Numbered from the stretch's first letter, positions 1-7,422 are shown. The stretch is DNA of 9,926 bases from an uncultured beta proteobacterium (GCA_903932755.1 CAIZHL010000435.1:1-9926), one strand, 5' to 3'. Translations and numbers: made by a program. The notes: generated from the letters alone by a model not told the origin.

Positions 1-2
1 AC

Positions 3-1517
3 GGCGCATCGAAATTCGTGCGCGGCGACGCTGTCGCCGGCATCCTGATTCTGTTCATCAACATCATCGGCGGCCTGATCGTCGGCGTTGCCCAGCATGA
101 CATGAGTGCGGGAGAAGCGGCCAAGGCCTATACCCTGCTGACCATCGGTGACGGTCTGGTGGCGCAGATCCCGGCGCTGATCATTTCCACCGCAGCCGGC
201 CTGGTGGTGACGCGGGTGGCCACCGAGCAGGACATCGGGCAGCAACTGGTTACACAATTGTTCGGCAACCCTATGGTGCTGGCCCTGACCGCGGTTATTC
301 TTGGTACGCTCGGCTTGATTCCGGGCATGCCGAATCTGGTTTTTCTGCTGCTGGCATCGGCACTTGGGTTTCTTGCCTGGCGGGGATTGCGCAGTCCGGC
401 GGCGACAAGAAACGAGGCCGCGGCTGCAGCGGAGGCGGCCGCACAACAGACGTTGGCTGCACCGGTTGAGAATGTCGAGGCCAACTGGTCGGACGTGGTG
501 CCCGTCGACGTGCTTGGCCTCGAGGTCGGTTACCGGCTGATTCCCCTGGTGGATCGCGGGCAGGATGGCGAATTGCTGAAGCGGATCCGCGGATTGCGCA
601 AGAAGTTCGCGCAGGACATCGGTTTCCTTTCCGCGCCGGTGCATATCAGGGACAACCTCGAGTTGCGGCCGAATGCCTATCGATTGACGCTCAAGGGTGC
701 GCTCATCGGTGACGGCGAAGCATTCCCCGGTCAGTATCTGGCAATCAACCCGGGGCGCGTATCCGGGCAAATAGCGGGGACGCCAACGCAGGATCCGGCC
801 TTCGGTCTTCCCGCCGTATGGATCGATGCAACTTTGCGCGAGCAGGCAAATGTTTTCGGTTACACGGTGGTCGATGCCAGCACGGTGATCGCCACGCATT
901 TGAATCACGTCATACTGTCTCATGCGACCGAGTTGCTGGGCAGGCAGGAAACGCAGGCGCTGCTGGACCATCTCGCCGTTGAGTCACCCAAGCTGGTCGA
1001 GGACATTGTGCCAAAGCAGTTGGCTCTGGGGGTTTTGCAGCGCGTACTGCAGAACCTGCTCGAAGAGGGTGTGAATATTCGCGACATGCGCACCATTGTC
1101 GAGACGCTCGCGGAGCATGCGCCGCGAACCCAAGATCCGCTGGAATTGACCTCGCAAGTGCGCATTGCGCTGGGCCGCGCCATCGTGCAGCAGCTCTATC
1201 CAACCGGGAATGAAATGCAGATCATGGCGCTGGACCCGGGACTGGAACGAATTATCGGCCAGGCTCTGCAGGGCGGAGGTGATGCTGGTGGCATTGAGCC
1301 CGGCCTGGCGGACAAGTTGCTGCGCGAGACTGCCGCTGCGGCGCGACACCAGGAGGATCTTGGGCTGCCCCTGGCGTTGCTGGTTCCGGGAAATCTGCGC
1401 TGGCTCTTGTCGCGCTTCCTGCGCCGCGCAGTGCCGCAGCTCAAGGTAATAGCCAATGGCGAAGTGCCTGACTCGAAAATAATCAAGGTAACGTCCATCA
1501 TCGGAGCAAGCAAATGA
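3..1517 (+). CDS. flhA: Flagellar export gate protein FlhA (5' end outside window)
   Basis: FlhA is the inner-membrane export gate of the flagellar type III secretion system; its cytoplasmic domain docks chaperone-substrate complexes. The frame is open from the first bases, starting GASKFVRGD, a conserved internal FlhA stretch, so the true start lies upstream. The 504 residues seen compare with about 690 in a full protein. Four hydrophobic segments are visible at about fragment residues 10-29, 45-69, 90-108 and 112-129, followed by an Ala-rich linker and then the cytoplasmic domain. That domain shows LEVGYRLIPLVD, PVHIRDNLELRPN and VDASTVIATHL, all typical of flagellar FlhA. The stop codon overlaps the flhF start in ATGA, so the two are probably translationally coupled. 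The Asp of FVRGD probably matches the conserved charged residue near position 208 in Salmonella FlhA (from memory). Identification is secure. Confidence 0.97.
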   Translation, partial: GASKFVRGDAVAGILILFINIIGGLIVGVAQHDMSAGEAAKAYTLLTIGDGLVAQIPALIISTAAGLVVTRVATEQDIGQQLVTQLFGNPMVLALTAVILGTLGLIPGMPNLVFLLLASALGFLAWRGLRSPAATRNEAAAAAEAAAQQTLAAPVENVEANWSDVVPVDVLGLEVGYRLIPLVDRGQDGELLKRIRGLRKKFAQDIGFLSAPVHIRDNLELRPNAYRLTLKGALIGDGEAFPGQYLAINPGRVSGQIAGTPTQDPAFGLPAVWIDATLREQANVFGYTVVDASTVIATHLNHVILSHATELLGRQETQALLDHLAVESPKLVEDIVPKQLALGVLQRVLQNLLEEGVNIRDMRTIVETLAEHAPRTQDPLELTSQVRIALGRAIVQQLYPTGNEMQIMALDPGLERIIGQALQGGGDAGGIEPGLADKLLRETAAAARHQEDLGLPLALLVPGNLRWLLSRFLRRAVPQLKVIANGEVPDSKIIKVTSIIGASK

Positions 1518-2992
1518 CCGTAAAACGTTTCGTCGGCGCGACGGCACGCGACTGCCTGCGGCGCGCAAAAGAAGAGTTTGGTCCGGATGCCGTAGTGATT
1601 TCCAACAAGGCTGTGGGAAATGGGGTGGAAATTGTCGCCATGTCGCCCGAAAGTCTTGATGCGATTTCAAGGCAGGGCGGCCCCGCCGGCACGGCTTCAT
1701 CTTCATCGCAGGCCGCGCCGTCCGTCGCTCCGTCGTCGCCCGATGATGATTACACCGTCACCCTGACCTCCGCAAGACGCGAAGCGAAACGCGAACTCGC
1801 GCGCGAGCAGACTGTGGCGCGGCCTTGGGCGCCCTATGGCAGCGTTGAGACTGCCGCGACAAGAACGCCGCCTCCGCTTTCGGATTACAGGGCGGAAGCT
1901 TCCCGGCTGCAGCCATTGCCCAATCCGCCTGCCAGCGTTTCCCGACCGGCAGACTCCGCAATCGCGGCGCCACCCGTGGGCAGTTCCCAGGGAGTAGCCG
2001 CAAGTGAACTTTCTTTGCTTCCGGCGAACGGGATCCCGCGCGCCACGGAGCAGCTGATGGACGAGATGCGAGGCATCAAGAGATTGCTCGAGCGTCAGTT
2101 GGCGGGTTTCGCCTGGGGAGAGATGGCGCGGGAGGCGCCGACGCGCGCCTTGCTCCTGGGCGAGATGCTCGAGGCCGGGTTTTCAGGCAGCCTGACGCGT
2201 CGCCTTGTTCAGGAAATGGCTGCCGATCTGAGCCCGGACGATGGACGCAAATGGCTGACGGCGGCCGTCAATCGCCGGCTGCGTACCCTGTCGTCCGATG
2301 CTGATTTCATTGATCGTGGCGGGGTCTATGCATTGGTTGGTCCTACCGGCGTGGGCAAGACCACGACCACCGCCAAACTGGCCGCCCGCTGCGTGGTGCG
2401 CTATGGTGCCGAGCGGCTGGCTCTGGTCACTACCGACGGCTATCGCATCGGCGCTCATGAGCAGTTGCGAATCTATGGCCGTATCCTTGGCGTTCCGGTC
2501 TTCGTGGTCCGTGACGGCGAGGATTTGCGCCGCACGCTGGCCGACCTGAGCGACAAGCACATGGTGCTGATCGATACTGTCGGGATGAGCCAGCGCGACC
2601 GCATGGTAGCCGAACAGGCGGTAATGCTGACCCGCTCCGGCGAGGTCAATCGCCTGCTGCTGCTCAATGCCGGAAGCCGCGGCGATACGCTCGATGACGT
2701 GGTGCGGGCGTATGGCGGTGATGACTTGGCCGGCTGCATCCTGACCAAGGCGGATGAAGCCAGGGCCCTGGCACCCGCGCTGGATTGCATAGTGCGTCAC
2801 GGCCTGACCCTGAGCTATGTCGCCAATGGCCAGAGGGTGCCCGAGGATCTCCATGTGCCGAACCGCAAGTATCTGCTGCATCGTGCCTTCAAAGTCGGCA
2901 CTGAGGCGACGGTGCATACCTTGCGCAAGGAGGAGGTTGCTCTGACGTTTTCGCGGAATCAGACCGTGACTCCGGGGGCCGCTGTTGCTTGA
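1514..2992 (+). CDS. flhF: Flagellar biosynthesis GTPase FlhF
   Basis: FlhF is a signal-recognition-particle-type GTPase that marks the cell pole or assembly site for the flagellum and works with FlhG. The 492-residue protein begins MTVKRFVGATARDCLRRAKE, the usual FlhF N-terminus. Residues of about 55-170 form a low-complexity Pro/Ala/Ser-rich linker, as expected for the variable B region. The NG core follows. The P-loop GPTGVGKTTTTAKLA starts at about residue 276, VTTDGYRIGAHEQLRIYG is the G2 region, DTVGMSQRD (about 354) is the G3 region, and LTKADEA (about 411) is the G4 region. The C-terminal VANGQRVPEDLHVPN is also typical. All GTPase motifs look intact. The start ATG overlaps the flhA stop (ATGA). 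Confidence 0.97.
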   Translation: MTVKRFVGATARDCLRRAKEEFGPDAVVISNKAVGNGVEIVAMSPESLDAISRQGGPAGTASSSSQAAPSVAPSSPDDDYTVTLTSARREAKRELAREQTVARPWAPYGSVETAATRTPPPLSDYRAEASRLQPLPNPPASVSRPADSAIAAPPVGSSQGVAASELSLLPANGIPRATEQLMDEMRGIKRLLERQLAGFAWGEMAREAPTRALLLGEMLEAGFSGSLTRRLVQEMAADLSPDDGRKWLTAAVNRRLRTLSSDADFIDRGGVYALVGPTGVGKTTTTAKLAARCVVRYGAERLALVTTDGYRIGAHEQLRIYGRILGVPVFVVRDGEDLRRTLADLSDKHMVLIDTVGMSQRDRMVAEQAVMLTRSGEVNRLLLLNAGSRGDTLDDVVRAYGGDDLAGCILTKADEARALAPALDCIVRHGLTLSYVANGQRVPEDLHVPNRKYLLHRAFKVGTEATVHTLRKEEVALTFSRNQTVTPGAAVA

Positions 2993-3011
2993 CTCGATCG
3001 GCGGCGACGCC

Positions 3012-3821
3012 ATGGACCAGGCTGCAGGATTGCGGCGTATCTTCGGCACCCGGGCTGCGCGTGGGGTTGCTTTCGTGTCCGGGCGCGAAGCGTGCGGCCG
3101 CACCACGCTGCTGATGCGCACTGCCGCTGCGCTGGCCAAGGCGGGTCACGGGGTGGTGATCATCGACGAGAATCCCGGTGCCAATAACGTGCATTCGGTT
3201 CTGGGCATGAAGGCACGGCATGACTTGCTTGATCTGGTGCGGGGCGGCAGCCCGATCGAGCGCCTGGTGCAACCCGTGGCGCCTCTGCTCAGCGTGCTGT
3301 CCGCCGTGCGGTTTGCGTCGGATGTGCGCCAGATCGATGCCTCTGCCGCAAGCCGGCTGGATGCCGCACTGAGTCAACTGCAGGAAGGCAGCTCGTTTAT
3401 CCTGATTGACTGTGCTACGCGCAATGGCAAGCACCTGTCCCCATTGGCGCTGGCCGCGCCGCACATGGCGGTGGTGGTCGCTGCGCAAAGTTCGGCAATT
3501 ACCCGCGCCTACTCCTTGATAAAGCGTTTGGCGCAAGAACGCCGGCGTGACGAATTCCACGTCGCCATTACCCGCGCCGGATCGGAGCAGGAAGCAAAGG
3601 CGATTTTTCACAACATGCGCCATACCGCCCACGATCACCTGGGCGTGACCCTGAGCTATCTGGGCAGCGCCCGGACTCCGACGGCAGATCATATTGCCGG
3701 GGCATTGCAGAGCCGATTGGCGCGGGACGCTGAAGACGGGTGCATGGCCGGGTTCCTGTCTTTTGCAGGAAATGCCGCCAATGAAGCGACGGGCTCAAGG
3801 CAGCGGGCGTCCGTGTCCTAG
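3012..3821 (+). CDS. flhG: FlhG/FleN-like ParA/MinD-family flagellar number regulator, degenerate P-loop
   Basis: FlhG is the partner of FlhF and limits flagellar number; it belongs to the ParA/MinD ATPases. The N-terminus MDQAAGLRRIFG carries the DQAxGLR motif with which FlhG stimulates the FlhF GTPase. The P-loop at residues 24-32 reads GREACGRTT, where the family normally has GKGGVGKT, so both lysines are arginine. The A' motif reads IDENPGANNV (canonical DADxGxAN) and the B-like strand reads FILIDCAT (Asp about 133). Betaproteobacterial FlhG proteins are known to be divergent here, so ATP hydrolysis may be weak or absent (inference). At 269 residues it is normal for this branch. The ATG at 3012 was chosen because it begins just before DQAAGLR; an in-frame TTG at 2985 would overlap flhF by 8 bases. 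Neither start has a strong ribosome binding site. Confidence 0.85.
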   Translation: MDQAAGLRRIFGTRAARGVAFVSGREACGRTTLLMRTAAALAKAGHGVVIIDENPGANNVHSVLGMKARHDLLDLVRGGSPIERLVQPVAPLLSVLSAVRFASDVRQIDASAASRLDAALSQLQEGSSFILIDCATRNGKHLSPLALAAPHMAVVVAAQSSAITRAYSLIKRLAQERRRDEFHVAITRAGSEQEAKAIFHNMRHTAHDHLGVTLSYLGSARTPTADHIAGALQSRLARDAEDGCMAGFLSFAGNAANEATGSRQRASVS

Positions 3822-4028
3822 TCCGCCGCCGGTTTGTCCCATTCACTGCGCCGGTGTTGCGTTGGCTGCAGCGCGTTTCAAAGCGAGTCCCTCGAGTCCT
3901 ACGTAGATACCGCAGTTTGTCGCGTAATTCACGGATAAACAAAACCTTGCCCGTTTGAGAGTATGCCTTCAGGTGGGACCCGAACAATCCTGTGACTTGC
4001 TGTTTTATAAAGAAGCGGAAGAGTTCGC

Positions 4029-4051
4029 GGCCCCTTTTCGGAGAAGGCGCC
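4029..4051 (+). other. Imperfect hairpin in fliA leader, abutting a Shine-Dalgarno
   Basis: The arms GGC-C-CCTTTT and AGAAGG-C-GCC pair around a CGG loop, with one C/C mismatch and one G/T pair. No T-run follows, so it is not a standard intrinsic terminator. The hairpin ends one base before the AGGAG at 4052-4056, so if transcribed it could influence ribosome access to the small ORF at 4064 (inference). It may be chance. Confidence 0.3.
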
Positions 4052-4063
4052 AGGAGCACAATC

Positions 4064-4138
4064 ATGTGGGTGATCGATTCAGCGACGATGCTGCGGTCCG
4101 TCCGCGAACCGGGCGACGCTTCCTGTAACGCAGCATAG
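4064..4138 (+). CDS. Possible 24-residue leader peptide ahead of fliA
   Basis: An ATG at 4064 sits seven bases after a strong AGGAG Shine-Dalgarno (4052-4056), a better site than those of most genes in the window. The ORF reads MWVIDSATMLRSVREPGDAS and four more residues, and ends in TAG at 4136-4138, 21 bases before the fliA ATG. It is in the same frame as fliA. Codon third positions are mostly G or C, as in the neighbours. I recognise no family. It could be a leader peptide coupled to fliA, a remnant, or chance. It is not an N-terminal part of FliA, because FliA proteins begin near the MYTAQGV at 4160. Confidence 0.3.
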   Translation: MWVIDSATMLRSVREPGDASCNAA

Positions 4139-4159
4139 ACGACCCGAGCGACAGGATTG

Positions 4160-4924
4160 ATGTACACCGCCCAAGGCGTGCTTGCCAAAGAGCAGCATGT
4201 TGCCCAGTACGCACCCTTCGTAAAGCGCATCGCTTATCTCTTGATGGCGAAGTTGCCAGCGAGCGTAGATGTCGATGATTTGATCCAGAACGGAATGATT
4301 GGCCTGCTCGATGCGCTCGATCGTTACGAAGAAGGGCTCGGGGCCCAGTTCGAAACCTACGCCGTTCAGCGCATACGAGGCGCCATGCTCGATGGTCTGC
4401 GGGAAAACGACTGGTTGCCCCGCAGTGTTCGGCGCGAAATGCGTCTGGTCGAGGCGGCGATCCGGAAACTGGAACATGAACATGGCCGCGCGCCGTCAGA
4501 GGGGGAGCTGGCAGCCGCACTGGACATGAGCCTGGCGGGCTATCAGAAGTTGCTGCTCGAGGCACGAGGCCACCAACTGGTATACATCGAGGACTTGACC
4601 GATGGCAGTGGCGACGATTATCTCGAGCGCCATGCACCGGCTACCAACCTTGATCCGCTGGCGCTGCTGGAGGAAGCGGATATGCACGCAATGCTGGTAG
4701 CGGCAATCAACTCGCTTCCGGAGCGGGAAAAGCTGATGATGGCCCTCTACTACGAGCAGGATCTGAATCTGCGCGAAATAGGTGAGGTGCTGGAGGTCAG
4801 CGAGTCGCGGGTCTGTCAGTTGCACAGCCAGGCAGTCGCTAGATTGCGTGCCTGCGTGACCGGCGACGGCAAGCCGCTGGGCGCCGTGCCGCGCAACCGC
4901 GCTGCGGCCGGCGTCGGCCATTGA
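4160..4924 (+). CDS. fliA: Flagellar sigma factor FliA (sigma-28)
   Basis: FliA directs RNA polymerase to late flagellar and chemotaxis promoters and is held inactive by FlgM until the hook is complete. The 254-residue protein has the family's usual length. Region 2 runs from VDVDDLIQNGMIGLLDALDRY (about 36-56) through AVQRIRGAMLDGLRENDWLP (about 68-87). A region 3-type segment, GRAPSEGELAAALDMS, lies at about 109-124. Region 4 begins at LPEREKLMMALYYEQDLNLR (about 186-205), and its helix-turn-helix LEVSESRVCQLHSQAVARLR is at about 211-230. The start ATG at 4160 matches the known FliA N-terminus (MYTAQGV), with AGGA five bases upstream. A TTG directly before it is less likely. The stop overlaps the TGATG of motC, so fliA and motC are coupled. 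Confidence 0.97.
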   Translation: MYTAQGVLAKEQHVAQYAPFVKRIAYLLMAKLPASVDVDDLIQNGMIGLLDALDRYEEGLGAQFETYAVQRIRGAMLDGLRENDWLPRSVRREMRLVEAAIRKLEHEHGRAPSEGELAAALDMSLAGYQKLLLEARGHQLVYIEDLTDGSGDDYLERHAPATNLDPLALLEEADMHAMLVAAINSLPEREKLMMALYYEQDLNLREIGEVLEVSESRVCQLHSQAVARLRACVTGDGKPLGAVPRNRAAAGVGH

Positions 4925-4929
4925 TGCTG

Positions 4930-5682
4930 ATGGACAAGATCAGCATCGCTGGTTTGCTGCTCGGCTTCGCCGCAATCGTCGGCGGCCAACTGCTGGAAGG
5001 CGGTCATATTGACTCGCTGTTGCAGCCGACCGCATTTCTGATTGTTGTAGGCGGTACGCTTGGCGCAGTGATGCTGCAAAGCCCGTTGAGCGTCTTTCGA
5101 GACGGCATGAGAATGGCGAGATGGGTTGTCTTTCCGCCGCTGGTCGAACCGAAGCGCTTGATCGCGGACATTGCCCGCTGGAGCCAGATTGCGCGCAAGG
5201 AAGGGCTGCTCGCGCTGGAAGCGCAGATCCGCATCCAGTCCGATCCGTTTGCCGCAAAGGGTTTGCAGTTGCTGGTCGATGGCGCCGACCCGGAGAGCCT
5301 GCGGGAAGTGCTGGAGGTGGAGATCAGTGCATGGGAATCCAATCTCAAGGCCGCGGCGCGAGTGTGGGAGTCGGCGGGCGGATACTCGCCGACCATCGGC
5401 ATCATGGCCGCAGTAATGGGCCTGATTCATGTCATGGAAAACCTGTCCGACCCGTCCAGGCTGGGCGGCGGCATCGCCGTGGCTTTCGTCGCGACCATTT
5501 ATGGCGTCGGCGCGGCCAACCTGATTTTTCTGCCTGTCGCCAAGAAATTGCTTACGCATATTGTACGCATCGTTACCTTGCGCGAGATGCTGGTGGACGG
5601 ACTCGCCGGGATCGGCAACGGCGATAATCCACACATCATCGAAGGCCGCCTGAAAGGCTATTTTGTCGATGGCACTCTATAA
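4930..5682 (+). CDS. motC: Flagellar motor stator protein MotC (MotA/PomA family)
   Basis: MotC is the MotA-like stator subunit, a four-helix inner-membrane protein that pairs with a MotB-like partner to form the ion channel driving rotation. From the ATG at 4930 it has 250 residues and begins MDKISIAGLLLGFAAIVGG, the usual start. Helices lie at about 4-22, 33-50, 152-170 and 180-204. The cytoplasmic loop carries R89 and E97, which probably correspond to E. coli MotA R90 and E98. P154 (in YSPTIGIMAAVMG) and P202 match the two conserved prolines. NLSDPSRLGGGIAVAFVATI is diagnostic of the MotC/PomA type. An ATG at 4924 overlapping the fliA stop (TGATG) would add two residues and is an equally possible start. 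The motD start overlaps its 3' end by 14 bases. Confidence 0.95.
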   Translation: MDKISIAGLLLGFAAIVGGQLLEGGHIDSLLQPTAFLIVVGGTLGAVMLQSPLSVFRDGMRMARWVVFPPLVEPKRLIADIARWSQIARKEGLLALEAQIRIQSDPFAAKGLQLLVDGADPESLREVLEVEISAWESNLKAAARVWESAGGYSPTIGIMAAVMGLIHVMENLSDPSRLGGGIAVAFVATIYGVGAANLIFLPVAKKLLTHIVRIVTLREMLVDGLAGIGNGDNPHIIEGRLKGYFVDGTL

Positions 5683-6465
5683 GCGCCGCCGCCGTCGCCG
5701 CGAGTCGGACGAGCCGATAAATCATGATCGCTGGCTGGTATCGTACGCAGATTTCATCACCCTGCTGTTTGCCTTTTTCGTGGTGATGTACGCCATTCTT
5801 CGGTTAGCGAGGGCAAGTACCGCGTGATGTCCGATTCCATCGTATTCGCATTTCGCAGCGTGCCGGGAGCGACCTCCGGGGCGGTTTCGGTGGTGGGTCC
5901 TGGCGATCCTGCGCCGCTGGCGATTCCGATGCGGCGCAATCCGGCCCGGATCAAGACCGAGGAAGCCCAACCGCTGAAGAAGGAACACTTGCGCAGCCTG
6001 GCAAGGGACATCAATCAGGCATTGGCGCCGTTGATGGCGGAGGGCAAGGTCAGGGTCACCGAGGGAGCCCTGGCCATTACCGTGGATATCAATGCCAGCG
6101 TCCTGTTCGCTCCGGGCGAGGCGCGGCTCGATCTGGGGGCGGTGCGCGCTCTGGGCACCGTGGGCCGGGTTCTGGCGGCAACCGACTTCCCGATCGTCGT
6201 TGAGGGACATACGGACAATATCCGCATCAGCACGCCGCAGTTTCCAACAAACTGGGAACTCTCCGCTGCGCGGGCGGCCAGCGTGGTGAGGTTGTTTATC
6301 GATACCGCGGTGGATCCGCGGCGCCTGACGGCAACAGGCTACGCGGATCAGCGACCGGTCGCGGACAATGCCACTGCAGAAGGACGGCAAAGAAATCGTC
6401 GCGTGGCCATCACGATCGAGTCGCGCGCCACGGACCAGAAGGTGGAAGTGCCGCTAGCGGAGTAA
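5669..6465 (+). pseudogene. motD: MotD stator protein (MotB family), split by a one-base frameshift
   Basis: MotD is the MotB-like stator subunit that anchors the motor to peptidoglycan and pairs with MotC. The ATG at 5669 opens a basic N-terminus (KRRRRRR) and the helix WLVSYADFITLLFAFFVVMY with the ion-binding Asp (D28 in YADF). After YAI the frame reads LRLARASTA and stops at 5825-5827. Adding one T near 5796-5798 gives YAISSVSEGKYRVMSDS, the conserved MotB/MotD sequence, and joins the downstream frame that ends at 6465. That frame carries the OmpA-like peptidoglycan-binding domain (VEGHTDN, NWELSAARAASVVRLF, TGYADQRPVADN). The restored protein would have 265 residues, normal for MotD. As read, the pieces are a 52-residue membrane fragment and a soluble C-terminal part whose possible starts (GTG 5824, ATG 5827) overlap the first stop. 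This is either a true mutation or a sequencing error. Confidence 0.93.
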
Positions 6466-6497
6466 AAAAGCGGGAAGGAACTGCGGTCCGGCAATCT

Positions 6498-6968
6498 TCA
6501 GGCACTGCCCAGAGGGCGCCGACCGGATCCGGCTTTGCGCTGACCGTCGGCACCATACGTTCCGGCATTCCCTTCTTCTCCCAGGAGTGCGGCAAGTGCC
6601 TGCTGATTCTGCTGGAGGCCCGCTGCAATCAACTTGCCGTTGATCTCGTTTTCGCGCCTGGCTTCGGCCGCCAGATCAAGGTGAAGCTTCCAGGTATTTC
6701 GTCGGGACATGGACGAGGGTGCCGGGTTGGAGGCCAGCCAGGCATCCATGCCTGTCCTGCCGGCATCGAAGCCGGCGGCGCCGAGTGCAGCATCGCGCTG
6801 CGCTTCGAGGCTGGCGATACGTGTCGCCAACGCAGACTTGCTTTCGGCGATGGCTGGCAGCTGATCAATGTTTCCGGATACGAGCGAACTCCGCTCGCTG
6901 GCGATGACGGCAATGAAACGTTTCAGGTCCGCAATCGTCTGTTCCAGGAGCGCGTCGATTGTAGTCAA
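6498..6968 (-). CDS. flgN: Flagellar hook-filament junction chaperone FlgN
   Basis: FlgN is the cytoplasmic export chaperone for the junction proteins FlgK and FlgL. The protein is mostly helical, as the family is: DALLEQTIADLKRFIAVIAS and QLPAIAESKSALATRIASLE form an N-terminal helical pair, and a later EARRENEINGKLIAAGLQQN segment resembles the FlgK/L-binding helix. It lies directly downstream of flgM, the usual pairing. The start is uncertain: the TTG at 6968 gives 156 residues beginning at TTIDALLEQ, the expected FlgN start, and lies 13 bases after the flgM stop. ATG codons at 7025 and 7022 give a longer protein overlapping flgM by about 40 bases, with an uncharacteristic Trp/Lys/Arg-rich N-terminus. 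The call rests on weak sequence conservation plus context. Confidence 0.8.
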   Translation of the reverse strand: MTTIDALLEQTIADLKRFIAVIASERSSLVSGNIDQLPAIAESKSALATRIASLEAQRDAALGAAGFDAGRTGMDAWLASNPAPSSMSRRNTWKLHLDLAAEARRENEINGKLIAAGLQQNQQALAALLGEEGNAGTYGADGQRKAGSGRRPLGSA

Positions 6969-6981
6969 GGCGATGAGCTTT

Positions 6982-7278
6982 TCAGGGGATCGGCCGGTCT
7001 TTCGCCAACTGGTCGCGCACATCATCAATCAGGCGGCTGGCAATTTTTTCGGCATCGATCTTGAAATGGCCCTCGGTAATGGCCTGCCGGATTTCCGAGA
7101 CACGCTGACTATCGAAGGGGGCCGCAGCGGCGCCCAGTGCCGGTGTTTGCTTCAGGTGCGAGGATACCGATGCATCGCCTGCGGCCGAAGGGGCCGGAGT
7201 CGCCGCGGTATTTGATGGCGCCGCATTGCGGGCTTTCAGGGGCGCGGCGGGCGAGGGTAGCGAGGAATTGATCTTCAT
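6982..7278 (-). CDS. flgM: Anti-sigma-28 factor FlgM
   Basis: FlgM binds FliA and blocks late flagellar transcription until it is exported through the finished hook. The 98-residue product begins MKINSSLPSP and has a disordered Ala/Pro/Ser-rich first half. Its second half holds the sigma-binding helices, with VSEIRQAITEGHFKIDAEKI (about 60-79) and then ASRLIDDVRDQL. The ATG at 7278 was preferred over an upstream in-frame start at 7326 because MKI is the family N-terminus and because the upstream start would lie across the sigma-28 -10 element (7313-7320). A strong sigma-28 promoter sits 35-61 bases upstream, consistent with autoregulation by FliA. The stop lies just before flgN. Confidence 0.92.
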   Translation of the reverse strand: MKINSSLPSPAAPLKARNAAPSNTAATPAPSAAGDASVSSHLKQTPALGAAAAPFDSQRVSEIRQAITEGHFKIDAEKIASRLIDDVRDQLAKDRPIP

Positions 7279-7312
7279 GGAATGCACCACAATGGTTTTG
7301 AGCTTAACCGCC

Positions 7313-7339
7313 TTAACGGTCGGCAACGGCCAAACTTTA
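7313..7339 (-). promoter_or_regulatory. Sigma-28 (FliA) promoter for flgM-flgN
   Basis: On the minus strand the sequence is TAAAGTTT, 11 bases, then ACCGTTAA. The classical FliA consensus is TAAAGTTT-N11-GCCGATAA, so the -35 is perfect, the spacing is exact, and the -10 differs at two positions. Transcription would start about 7306, leaving a short leader before the flgM ATG at 7278. It lies in the 144-base flgA-flgM gap. Confidence 0.85.
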
Positions 7340-7422
7340 GCATTTAGTTAAGAATTGTTCCTTAAAATTCCGGGAAAGCTCAGAGCCGTAGCACGGGTGA
7401 TTCCGTAGCTTCAAACCGGTAC

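Larger units (their letters stand above)
3822..4159. other. Intergenic region flhG-fliA, leader of fliA
   Basis: This 338-base stretch separates flhG from fliA. No family-level gene is recognisable on either strand. Its first half is more AT-rich than the neighbouring genes. A TATAAA box lies at 4006-4011 but has no convincing -35 partner at 16-18 bases. I found no good sigma-54 or sigma-28 site for fliA. It contains an imperfect hairpin (4029-4051) and a small ORF with a strong Shine-Dalgarno (4064-4138), listed separately. A promoter for fliA is expected here but cannot be pinned down. Confidence 0.6.

Noticed and set aside
4006..4011. TATAAA as a sigma-70 promoter for fliA
   Set aside because: No recognisable -35 hexamer at 16-18 bases and no extended -10 element.
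3568..4230. Long minus-strand open frame crossing the flhG-fliA gap
   Set aside because: It overlaps the 3' end of flhG and the start of fliA, has Arg/Cys/Ser-rich low-complexity composition with no recognisable motif, and looks like a GC-rich antisense shadow.
5771..5800. Programmed ribosomal frameshift in motD
   Set aside because: Slippage at the T-run would replace the conserved helix end VVMYAI, and the actual break point has no slippery heptamer.
6464..6500. T-run on the minus strand after flgN as a terminator
   Set aside because: The run of T's is present, but the upstream sequence forms only a weak bulged stem that does not end next to it.
6681..7215. Plus-strand open frames opposite flgN and flgM
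   Set aside because: They are antisense to recognisable flgM and the better-supported flgN and show no family motifs or Shine-Dalgarno.
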